This document shows, piece after piece, positions 1 to 5,377 of a stretch of 5,450 nucleotides of DNA. The translations under genes and the position numbers were made by a program. The notes beneath the pieces are model-generated. The model had not been told where the DNA came from. It saw only the letters and a program-made list of their open reading frames with translations, and made no database searches. Source of the DNA: Clostridia bacterium. Lineage in GTDB: Bacteria > Bacillota > Clostridia > TANB77 > CAG-508. The DNA lies in the NCBI GenBank assembly GCA_900752095.1, contig CAADUD010000014.1:1-5450 (forward strand), read 5' to 3'. Within the stretch, counting starts at the first letter, position 1; the number at the start of each line of letters is the position of its first letter.

Positions 1-1095
1 TTCTATTTCTTGGAAAGAAAGAATTGGCAAAACTGGTCCAAATATTTCTTCTTGCATAACTAAACTATTAGCATCTGGTTCATCTAATAAAGTGGGCTCT
101 ATCTTTTGAGTTTTATCATCCCATTTTCCACCAAATAAAATTTTTTGGTTTTTGATAAGCTCTTTCACTCTTTCATATTGCCTTTTATGAATCATTTTAG
201 GGTAGTCTTCGCTTTTAAGAATATCTTCTCCCAAAAAGTGTTTTATTTGCTTTATTAATTCTTCTATTAATGACTTTTTCACTTCTTTTTGTACTAAAAC
301 GTAGTCTGGTGTAACACAAGTTTGTCCTGCATTTAATATTTTGCCAAACAAAATTCTTTTGGCTGCAAGTTCTAAATTCGCTGTTTTTTCTACAATGCAA
401 GGACTTTTTCCGCCTAATTCTAGTGTTACAGGAGTCAAATTTTTAGCTGCTGCTTGCATAATAATTTTTCCAATATGTACACTACCTGTAAAGAAAATAT
501 AATCTAATTTTTGATTTAATAATTCTGTAGTTTCTTCCACTGCTCCTTCTACTACAGCAATATATTCACTTTTAAATTGTTCTGAAATAATTTTTTGAAC
601 TATTTTTGATGTTGCTGGTGCATATTCTGAAGTTTTAATAATTGAACAATTTCCTGCTGCTATTGCTCCTATTAAAGGATCTATAGCTAGCATAAATGGA
701 TAATTCCATGGAGCAATAATTAAACTTATTCCATAAGGCTCATAGATTTCATAACTTGAGCTATGAAATTGTGCAAGTGGTGTTCTTACTCTTTTCTTTT
801 TACTCCAATCTTTTACATGTTTTATAGCATGTGAAAGTTCACTAAGCACCATTCCGGTTTCTGTCATATAGGTTTCCATTTCTGATTTGTTTAAATCTTG
901 CTTTAATGCTTGGTGAATTTCTGCTTCATATTCAATAATTGCTTGTTTTAGTTTTTTTAAGGATTCTTTACGATAGCTTATTTCCTTTGTCTTCCCAGTT
1001 GCAAAGAAGTTTTTTTGTTCTCTCACAATTTCCTCTATATTTTGTCTTTTTTCTTTTTTATTTTTTGCTAGTTCTATTTTAGATATTTTTTCCAT
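1..1095 (-). CDS. Aldehyde dehydrogenase, class 3 / fatty-aldehyde type, 3'-truncated by the window edge
   Basis: NAD(P)-dependent oxidation of an aldehyde to the carboxylic acid, probably cytosolic or membrane-peripheral. The frame is open for 365 codons and runs off the left edge; class 3 enzymes are about 455-460 residues, so roughly 90 C-terminal residues are missing. Visible motifs are APWNYP (128-133, oxyanion Asn131), FTGS (202-205), ELGGK (226-230, general base Glu226), GQTC (257-260, nucleophile Cys260) and EEIFGP (349-354). The key residues sit a constant 17 positions after those of mammalian ALDH3A1 (Asn114, Glu209, Cys243), which supports both the family call and the start. The usual KPSE in the cofactor-binding region reads KTSE (154-157). 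The ATG at 1095 is preceded by a purine-rich AAAGGAAGGAAG (1116-1105). It lies 66 bp after the alcohol dehydrogenase gene with no terminator between, so the two are probably co-transcribed. The exact substrate is unknown. Confidence 0.95.
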   Translation of the reverse strand, partial: MEKISKIELAKNKKEKRQNIEEIVREQKNFFATGKTKEISYRKESLKKLKQAIIEYEAEIHQALKQDLNKSEMETYMTETGMVLSELSHAIKHVKDWSKKKRVRTPLAQFHSSSYEIYEPYGISLIIAPWNYPFMLAIDPLIGAIAAGNCSIIKTSEYAPATSKIVQKIISEQFKSEYIAVVEGAVEETTELLNQKLDYIFFTGSVHIGKIIMQAAAKNLTPVTLELGGKSPCIVEKTANLELAAKRILFGKILNAGQTCVTPDYVLVQKEVKKSLIEELIKQIKHFLGEDILKSEDYPKMIHKRQYERVKELIKNQKILFGGKWDDKTQKIEPTLLDEPDANSLVMQEEIFGPVLPILSFQEIE

Positions 1096-1161
1096 ATTAT
1101 TATGCTTCCTTCCTTTAAGATCCAATTTACCTATTTTTTATCTTTAAATTTTTACTCATTA

Positions 1162-2346
1162 TTAATAAGCTTGATTTAAAATCATAATGATATCTTCTAT
1201 TTCTACTTTTTTAGGATTTACAATCATTGCTCCATCATTTAATGCAGTTTGTGCAATTTTTTCGAAATCTTCTTTATTTACTTGTTTTTCTCTTAAGCTA
1301 AGGGGTAGTCCAGTTATATTATGTAGTTGTTGCCTCATATTTTTTATAACTTCTATTGTTTTTTTTGCTCTTTCTTCTTTTGGTGTATTACTATAAACCT
1401 CTACTCCTGCTATAGGAAGTAATAGTTCTGCATAAAGTTTTTCTAATTTATCCATATTATATTCCATACAATAAGGCATTAAAATTGCCATTGCCTCTCC
1501 ATGTGGTACTCTACTTACTCCTCCCAAAGCATGACCAATAGCATGAATAATACCAACCATAGAATTTGAAAATGCTACACCTGCCATAAGAGAAGCATTT
1601 GCTAAAGCAAGTCTTCCTTTTTTGGTATTACCATTCTCACATACAGATAATAAATTTTCTCTAATTAAATTAATAGCAGCTACTGCATAACTATCACTAA
1701 GAGGATTTTTTTGCATACAAGTATAGCTCTCAACAGCATGGCATAAAGCATCCATTCCAGTAGCAGCAGTCATTTTAGGCGGTAATTTTATAGTCATTCT
1801 TGGATCTAGTACTGCTATATCTGGCAATAAATAATAAGAAATAAATTCCATTTTTATATTTTTACATTGATTTAAAATAACTGCTACTAAAGTTACTTCT
1901 GATCCAGTTCCAGAAGTAGTTGGAATTGCTACAAAAGGAATATGTTTACCATATCCAATCATTTCACATCCTGCAAGTTCCATCATATTTTTAGCCCCCT
2001 GTGAAAGTATCATTCTAACTCCTTTTGCAGTATCAATTACTGATCCTCCACCAATAGCAATAATACTATCACAGTTCTGATTCAAATAGATTTGAACAAT
2101 TTCTTCTATAATTTGAATAGAAGAATCTGGTGGAATATCGGTAAAAGCCTCTCCTATTTCAATCTCCTTATTTAAAATAGCATCTAATACAATTTGCATA
2201 GCTCCTATCTTTTTCAAATTTTCATCACAAAGAATTAAAACTTTATGTGCTCCAAGAGCTTTTAACTCTACTGGTATATTTTCTAGTGCATACTCTCCTG
2301 ATAATATTTTAGTGCTGTTACAAAATTCATAATAATTTGGTATCAT
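1162..2346 (-). CDS. Iron-containing (group III) alcohol dehydrogenase
   Basis: Catalyses NAD(P)H-dependent interconversion of an alcohol and its aldehyde in the cytosol. It is full length at 394 residues. The nucleotide-binding GGGSVID loop is at 99-105 and TTSGTGSE at 143-150. The metal site is complete: Asp199 and His203 in GMDALCHAVE, His268 in IHAIGH and His282 in PHGEA, spaced as in E. coli FucO (196/200/263/277). The conserved extra His272 is also present. The start is the family-typical MIPNYYEF, but there is no Shine-Dalgarno sequence at normal distance; see the hairpin and ribosome-binding-site entries upstream. It follows the SCP2-like gene by 103 bp and precedes the aldehyde dehydrogenase by 66 bp, so its product aldehyde could pass to that enzyme, or it could reduce an aldehyde. 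Substrate preference (butanol, 1,3-propanediol, lactaldehyde or longer chains) cannot be told from sequence. Confidence 0.97.
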   Translation of the reverse strand: MIPNYYEFCNSTKILSGEYALENIPVELKALGAHKVLILCDENLKKIGAMQIVLDAILNKEIEIGEAFTDIPPDSSIQIIEEIVQIYLNQNCDSIIAIGGGSVIDTAKGVRMILSQGAKNMMELAGCEMIGYGKHIPFVAIPTTSGTGSEVTLVAVILNQCKNIKMEFISYYLLPDIAVLDPRMTIKLPPKMTAATGMDALCHAVESYTCMQKNPLSDSYAVAAINLIRENLLSVCENGNTKKGRLALANASLMAGVAFSNSMVGIIHAIGHALGGVSRVPHGEAMAILMPYCMEYNMDKLEKLYAELLLPIAGVEVYSNTPKEERAKKTIEVIKNMRQQLHNITGLPLSLREKQVNKEDFEKIAQTALNDGAMIVNPKKVEIEDIIMILNQAY

Positions 2347-2353
2347 TTTTTTC

Positions 2354-2382
2354 GTACATAGAAATTTTTTTATTTCTTGTAC
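2354..2382 (-). promoter_or_regulatory. Hairpin in the alcohol dehydrogenase mRNA leader
   Basis: In the minus-strand transcript GTACA-AGAAAT (2382-2372) pairs with ATTTCT-A-TGTAC (2365-2354), giving 11 base pairs with one bulged A (2359) and a six-A loop (2371-2366). No U-tract follows on either strand, so it is not an intrinsic terminator. It lies exactly between the only good Shine-Dalgarno sequence and the ATG. Folding would leave 4 + 7 = 11 nt between them instead of 40. It could instead be a DNA operator, since the same dyad exists in the duplex. Pairing is seen directly; function is inferred. Confidence 0.55.
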
Positions 2383-2386
2383 TACA

Positions 2387-2400
2387 CTCCTTTTCTCCTA
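2387..2400 (-). promoter_or_regulatory. Distant Shine-Dalgarno sequence for the alcohol dehydrogenase gene
   Basis: The minus strand reads TAGGAG (2400-2395) followed by AAAAGGAG (2394-2387), two good ribosome-binding cores. The next in-frame ATG is at 2346, 40 nt downstream. The frame between holds no ATG, GTG or TTG, and no anti-SD-like sequence occurs in the last 15 nt before the ATG. The site is therefore either bridged by the 2354-2382 hairpin or serves initiation at an unusual codon such as ATA at 2373. Confidence 0.5.
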
Positions 2401-2449
2401 ATTTGATATTATTTTTTAATGATATACTACTTTCTTTATCTTCTATTTA

Positions 2450-2956
2450 CTAAGTATGTATTAAAACTCTGGTATAAATTTCCAACATAGATTTTTCTCT
2501 CTTTGGAATTTGTTTCAAAATTCCTTTCGTTATAAATTTTGGAAATAGGTATCCTTCTGTTCTGTCTATAACACGAACAAATGACATAGCATCTTTAATG
2601 TCACCTTTTAATAAAAAGCGATGTTCAGCATAAGCTTGTGCTACTCCTAATCTTCCTGTTACTAATTTAAATAAAATATCAATACTTTTAAAAGAAATAG
2701 ATAGGTCTATTGTCTTCTCTAATTTAGTAAGTACTAACTTTCCATTTTCTTTTTTTAATCTCCAATCTACTTCATGATTTTGTGTTGTGATTTGTATTAC
2801 AAAATTTTCCTTCCACTCCATAATTTCATGTTTTACTATAGAATCTTGTTTATATAGAGTTTGAATTCCTCTCCCTAAAAAGAATAACACAACTCTAGAA
2901 ATTATGATTTTCATTTTGTAACTAATTTGCTTATGAATGCTTATTTTCATTTCCAT
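2450..2956 (-). CDS. SCP2-like (sterol carrier protein 2 fold) lipid-binding protein
   Basis: Small 168-residue protein with no predicted catalytic motif. Residues about 50-131 follow the SCP2 domain pattern: strands at 52-59, 63-69 and 73-80, then a DLSISFKSID segment (84-93), a helix ending in TGRLGVAQAYAE (100-111), and the LKGDIKDAMSF signature (116-126). The KGD turn is typical of the family. SCP2 domains form a hydrophobic tunnel that binds fatty acyl or other lipid ligands. The first 30 residues contain a hydrophobic stretch (17-28) that may be an amphipathic or membrane-associating helix. A basic tail (140-153) follows the domain. ATG at 2956 is chosen over the in-frame ATG at 2950 because AAAGGAAA (2967-2960) is better spaced from it. 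It is the first gene of the presumed operon with the alcohol and aldehyde dehydrogenases, suggesting it presents a hydrophobic substrate. The call rests on pattern recognition, not alignment. Confidence 0.78.
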   Translation of the reverse strand: MEMKISIHKQISYKMKIIISRVVLFFLGRGIQTLYKQDSIVKHEIMEWKENFVIQITTQNHEVDWRLKKENGKLVLTKLEKTIDLSISFKSIDILFKLVTGRLGVAQAYAEHRFLLKGDIKDAMSFVRVIDRTEGYLFPKFITKGILKQIPKREKSMLEIYTRVLIHT

Positions 2957-3069
2957 TTATTTCCTTTCTTTTTTTGTTCTTTTAGCCTATTTTTATCATT
3001 TTATGTACAATATGTAATTCTTAGCATTTTATTTTTCTGTTTTAATTTTTTCTGGCCACACATATTACT

Positions 3070-3098
3070 ATTATAACAAAAAAAAACTAATTGTTCAA
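3070..3098 (-). promoter_or_regulatory. Promoter of the SCP2-like / alcohol / aldehyde dehydrogenase operon
   Basis: On the minus strand, TTGAAC (3098-3093, 4 of 6 consensus) and a perfect TATAAT (3075-3070) are separated by exactly 17 nt, a good sigma-A type arrangement. Predicted transcription start is near 3063, giving a leader of about 105 nt before the ATG at 2956. The -35 box forms part of the terminator hairpin of the upstream membrane-protein gene. Confidence 0.65.
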
Positions 3099-3116
3099 TT
3101 TTTTTGAACAATTAGT
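3078..3116 (-). terminator. Intrinsic terminator of the 84-residue membrane protein gene
   Basis: A perfect 13-bp inverted repeat (3116-3104 with 3098-3086) around a 5-nt loop is followed on the minus strand by eight further Ts (3085-3078). The stem starts 21 nt after the stop codon of the upstream gene. The stem is AT-rich but long, and the U-tract is uninterrupted. On the plus strand no T-run follows, so it acts in one direction. Confidence 0.85.
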
Positions 3117-3137
3117 CTATAATTCTCTTTTTACGTT

Positions 3138-3392
3138 TTATTGAGCTAAAAATAAGAATACGAAATAGCTAACAGCTGCCGCACCAGATATGATAACGGC
3201 ACCAACTTCTAGAGCCCTAGAATCTTTTTTAGCATTGGCATCTTTGCTTTCTTTTTTGTCTTTGTAATATGCTGAAATTGTAGCAATAATAATAGCAAGT
3301 ATTGCCATTGCAAATGATGCAAGACGCATATCTGCAAAGAAAGATAAAATAACAGCTACTATACTAACAGCAAAAGATAAAATTCCTATCAT
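3138..3392 (-). CDS. Small three-helix membrane protein of unknown function
   Basis: I do not recognise this 84-residue protein. It has three hydrophobic segments, about 2-20, 24-42 and 62-82. Between the second and third is a strongly charged, Lys/Asp-rich linker (44-60). Segments 1 and 2 are separated by a tight DMR turn, suggesting a helical hairpin, a charged loop and a last helix ending at the C-terminus (FLAQ). No signal-peptidase site, cysteine or catalytic motif is seen. The start is well supported: AAGGAGG with AGGAGG at 3407-3402, 9 nt before the ATG. It carries its own TTGCAA-17-TATAAT promoter and a strong terminator, so it is probably a monocistronic, well-expressed unit. By a hand count its coding sequence is about one-third G+C. 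Expression signals and clean helix pattern argue that it is real; its role is unknown. Confidence 0.75.
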   Translation of the reverse strand: MIGILSFAVSIVAVILSFFADMRLASFAMAILAIIIATISAYYKDKKESKDANAKKDSRALEVGAVIISGAAAVSYFVFLFLAQ

Positions 3393-3432
3393 AATCTATT
3401 TCCTCCTTCTTTTGTATCTATTGACATTTCAA

Positions 3433-3461
3433 ATTATATCATTGCTTATTTTATTTTGCAA
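3433..3461 (-). promoter_or_regulatory. Promoter of the small membrane protein gene
   Basis: Minus-strand TTGCAA (3461-3456, 4 of 6 consensus) and a perfect TATAAT (3438-3433) are 17 nt apart. Predicted start is near 3426, giving a short leader of about 34 nt that includes the strong AGGAGG ribosome binding site. Confidence 0.6.
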
Positions 3462-3544
3462 TCTCTTTTATCATTTTTTTATAAAAATGTGTTAAAATAC
3501 AAAATTACATTTAACTTTCTATTTAGACAAAATGTTGTTAAATT

Positions 3545-4096
3545 TTATTTCCAAACTGTAATTTCTTTTATAGGTCTTCTTGGTCTTGCAGAAGGATTTT
3601 CATCTGCATACCCCAAAGAAATAGCAGCTGCCAAATTTCCTTCTTGCTCTAAGAATAAATCCTCTATTTCTGTTTTAGCATAATTTGTATTTGCAATCCA
3701 TAAACTACCCAAACCTAAATTAGTAGCTGCTAAGCAAATATTTTCAATGCAAGCTCCTATTGATTGCATATTAGGCTCTAGAAAATGTTCTCCAAAACTA
3801 TTAAATACTAATACTAATACTGGTGCTTGTTTCATAATATTAGCAGTATTTATAATACTTTCTCCTTTTTTTCCTTGGCTAATTCTTTCCTCTCCGCTTT
3901 TTTGTACCAAATCAGCAATTTCATTTTTTAATATTTCATCTTCTTGAATAACAACAAATCTCCAAGGCTGTCCATTTTTAGCAGATGGTGCTAATATTCC
4001 TTGTTCTAATATTTTTTCCAATATTTCTCTTTCTACTTTTTTAGGAAAATATTTTCTAATACTTCTTCTTTTTTGAATTACTTCTTCTAAATCCAT
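3545..4096 (-). CDS. Nitroreductase-family FMN oxidoreductase
   Basis: Single-domain 183-residue member of the nitroreductase superfamily: an FMN-binding, usually dimeric cytosolic flavoprotein that passes electrons from NAD(P)H to nitro, quinone, enone or similar acceptors. The N-terminal FMN-phosphate motif is RRSIRKY (10-16). PSAKNGQPWRF (37-47) is the classic second flavin-contacting segment. SIGACIENICLAATNLGLGSLW (112-133) is the conserved helix and turn next to the flavin, given here in part by its SIGA and LGLGS ends. The C-terminal basic PRRP (172-175) resembles the Arg/Lys-rich end that closes the FMN site. No ferredoxin domain is attached. The next gene has its own promoter, and I see no convincing terminator after the stop at 3545, so some read-through into it is possible. 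The physiological substrate cannot be inferred. Confidence 0.95.
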   Translation of the reverse strand: MDLEEVIQKRRSIRKYFPKKVEREILEKILEQGILAPSAKNGQPWRFVVIQEDEILKNEIADLVQKSGEERISQGKKGESIINTANIMKQAPVLVLVFNSFGEHFLEPNMQSIGACIENICLAATNLGLGSLWIANTNYAKTEIEDLFLEQEGNLAAAISLGYADENPSARPRRPIKEITVWK

Positions 4097-4111
4097 ATAA
4101 ATTTATTATTT

Positions 4112-4117
4112 CCTCCT
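4112..4117 (-). promoter_or_regulatory. Ribosome binding site of the nitroreductase gene, long spacer
   Basis: A perfect AGGAGG (4117-4112) lies 15 nt before the ATG at 4096, longer than the usual 5-10 nt. An in-frame stop (TAA, 4105-4103) excludes a longer protein. The only alternative start after it is ATT at 4102, so the ATG is kept, with the MDLEEVIQKRRSIRKY opening typical of the family. Confidence 0.6.
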
Positions 4118-4139
4118 TATGGTATCGTTAATTTTTTTT

Positions 4140-4168
4140 ATTTTACCTTAACTTTTTATTTTATGCAA
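4140..4168 (-). promoter_or_regulatory. Candidate promoter of the nitroreductase gene
   Basis: Minus-strand TTGCAT (4168-4163) and TAAAAT (4145-4140, 5 of 6) are 17 nt apart and would start a leader of about 38 nt carrying the AGGAGG site. A second candidate is TTGGGC (4200-4195) with TATAAA (4178-4173) at 16 nt. In DNA this AT-rich, -10-like boxes arise easily, so the choice is tentative. Confidence 0.35.
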
Positions 4169-4190
4169 GAAATTTATAAGAATTTTTAAA

Positions 4191-4212
4191 TCAAGCCCAA
4201 CACGGAGAGCCA
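4191..4212 (+). other. GC-rich 22-bp island, possible tRNA 3'-end remnant
   Basis: Thirteen of 22 bases are G or C in an intergenic region otherwise almost entirely A/T. Read on the plus strand it resembles the end of a tRNA: TCAAGC like a T-loop, CCAAC as the T-stem 3' side, seven acceptor bases ACGGAGA, a G discriminator and CCA. No matching 5' T-stem, anticodon arm or acceptor strand is present upstream, so it is not a functional tRNA. The resemblance may be chance. Confidence 0.2.
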
Positions 4213-4244
4213 TAAAAATAGCAGATAAAAAATTATCTGTTATT
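4211..4244 (-). terminator. Probable terminator of mutY
   Basis: A 12-position inverted repeat (4244-4233 with 4228-4217) encloses a 4-nt loop. It is followed on the minus strand by TTT then ATGG, which with the last stem bases gives a short U-rich tail. It starts 24 nt after the mutY stop. In minus-strand RNA one internal position is an A-C mismatch (4240/4221), while plus-strand RNA would have a G-U pair there. The short tail and mismatch make it a modest terminator. Confidence 0.5.
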
Positions 4245-4268
4245 CTTTCCTATATGTATATAACTCTA

Positions 4269-5300
4269 TTATAAGAATTGTTTAAATGCAGTTGGTAAAG
4301 CATATTTTTCTTCTAACTCTTCTTTCGACGTCCATAAATATGGTAAGTTACATTCCTTTATATATACTTGATATCCATACATTTTCCATTCTATATGAGT
4401 AAAAATATGTTTAAACTCTCCTAAAAATTTTATTTCTTGTATTCTACATTTTTCTTTTTGTAAGAATTGTTTTACTTCCCTTATTGAAAGTTTTCCCTTT
4501 ATATTTGGTAATTCATACATTCCACTAAGTACTCCTTTTTTCGTTCGTTTTTGTATTGCTACTTTTCCAAAAGAATCAGTGAAAATGAGTACTGTTTTTT
4601 CTTCTATTTTACGTTTTACTTTCTTTACTCTTACTGGTATTTCATTTGTTAAATTGTTTTGATATGCTATACAAAATTGTTTTAAAGGACATTTTAGGCA
4701 ATTAGGTTCTCCATTTGGAATGCAAATTAATTCTCCTAGTTCCATGAGCGACTCATTAAAATTGCCAGCTTGACTTGGCATATATTTCGTTAATAGTTTA
4801 GTGATTTTTTTCTTGGTATCCTGAAGTAAAATATCTTGCTTCATTCCTAGTACTCTGGATATAACACGAAGTACATTTCCGTCTACCGCAGGTACTTTTT
4901 CGTTAAAACTAATAGAAGCTATCGCTCCTGCTGTATATTCTCCTATTCCTGGTAAGGTAATCAATTCTTGATAGGTCTTAGGTATTTTTCCTTCATATTT
5001 TTCTTCTATTAACTTAGCAGCTTTTTGTAAATTTTTAGCTCTATTATAATATCCTAAACCTTCCCACAGTTTTAACAACTTTTCTTCTTCTATATTAGCT
5101 AAGTCATGTATAGTAGGTAATTCTTGTATAAAACGAGCATAATAACTTTTTACTGCTTCAATTCTAGTTTGTTGCAACATGATTTCAGAAATCCAAATTT
5201 CATATGGATTTTTGTTTTTTCTCCAAGGTAAATCACGCTTATGATTATTGTACCATTTTAGTAATGGTTGTATCATTTGTTGTAAATTTTCTTCCTTCAT
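4269..5300 (-). CDS. mutY: A/G-specific adenine DNA glycosylase MutY
   Basis: Base-excision repair glycosylase that removes adenine mispaired with 8-oxoguanine, preventing G:C to T:A mutations. It is full length at 343 residues. The catalytic domain has SEIMLQQTR with general acid Glu39 (38-46), the helix-hairpin-helix LPGIGEYTAGA (116-126) with Tyr122, and AVDGNV with Asp140. All three catalytic residues sit 4 positions before those I recall for Geobacillus stearothermophilus MutY (43, 126, 144). The iron-sulfur cluster cysteines are 193, 201, 204 and 210. The C-terminal NUDIX-like 8-oxoG recognition domain spans about 233-343, with GMYELP (260-265) and FTH (300-302) in the place of the FSH loop. 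The start is supported by AGAGGA (5310-5305). The gene to its right is not in the window, so whether it is first in its transcript is unknown. Confidence 0.98.
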   Translation of the reverse strand: MKEENLQQMIQPLLKWYNNHKRDLPWRKNKNPYEIWISEIMLQQTRIEAVKSYYARFIQELPTIHDLANIEEEKLLKLWEGLGYYNRAKNLQKAAKLIEEKYEGKIPKTYQELITLPGIGEYTAGAIASISFNEKVPAVDGNVLRVISRVLGMKQDILLQDTKKKITKLLTKYMPSQAGNFNESLMELGELICIPNGEPNCLKCPLKQFCIAYQNNLTNEIPVRVKKVKRKIEEKTVLIFTDSFGKVAIQKRTKKGVLSGMYELPNIKGKLSIREVKQFLQKEKCRIQEIKFLGEFKHIFTHIEWKMYGYQVYIKECNLPYLWTSKEELEEKYALPTAFKQFL

Positions 5301-5370
5301 TTTTTCCTCTATTTTCCTTATTCTTTATTTTCTATTTCTTATGTCCTCTTTATTTTTCAAAGTTTTCTAT

Positions 5371-5376
5371 ATTATA
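5371..5376 (-). promoter_or_regulatory. Candidate -10 box upstream of mutY
   Basis: A perfect TATAAT lies on the minus strand about 70 nt before the mutY ATG. No recognisable -35 hexamer occurs at 16-18 nt (the spacing-17 hexamer is ATAATA). That interval is instead occupied by the dyad at 5378-5397, so the promoter may be regulated or the box may be chance in AT-rich DNA. Confidence 0.35.
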
Positions 5377-5377
5377 A

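Noticed and set aside
215..400. Minus-strand 61-codon open frame inside the aldehyde dehydrogenase gene.
   Set aside because: Out-of-frame shadow; the aldehyde dehydrogenase frame is open through the whole region with all catalytic motifs in place.
2403..2426. Imperfect AT-rich inverted repeat between the SCP2-like and alcohol dehydrogenase genes, considered as a terminator.
   Set aside because: The arms need a bulge, contain almost no G-C pairs and have no U-tract, so it does not break the operon.
3064..3079. Rex-like half site TTGTTA overlapping the operon -10 box, which would fit alcohol dehydrogenase regulation by NADH/NAD.
   Set aside because: The second half reads TAATAT instead of TAACAA, so only one half-site matches, and the TTGTTATAAT string is explained by the U-tract/-10 junction.
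3421..3449. Perfect TTGACA on the plus strand suggesting a rightward promoter.
   Set aside because: No acceptable -10 at 16-18 nt (GCTTAT at 17), and no plus-strand gene follows.
3441..3462. ATTGC-N12-GCAAT dyad in the small membrane gene promoter.
   Set aside because: Arms of only 5 bp, and they coincide with the -35 box; too weak to call an operator.
3491..3541. Three GTTAAA/TTTAAC copies downstream of the nitroreductase gene that could form a terminator.
   Set aside because: Stems of 6 A/T-rich bp with loops above 10 nt and no following U-tract on the minus strand.
3456..3683. Plus-strand open frame of 75 codons, and similar plus-strand frames at 1187-1396, 3747-3947 and 5248-5448.
   Set aside because: Antisense to well-identified genes or intergenic DNA, with no ribosome binding site or recognisable protein; they reflect the low stop-codon density opposite real genes.
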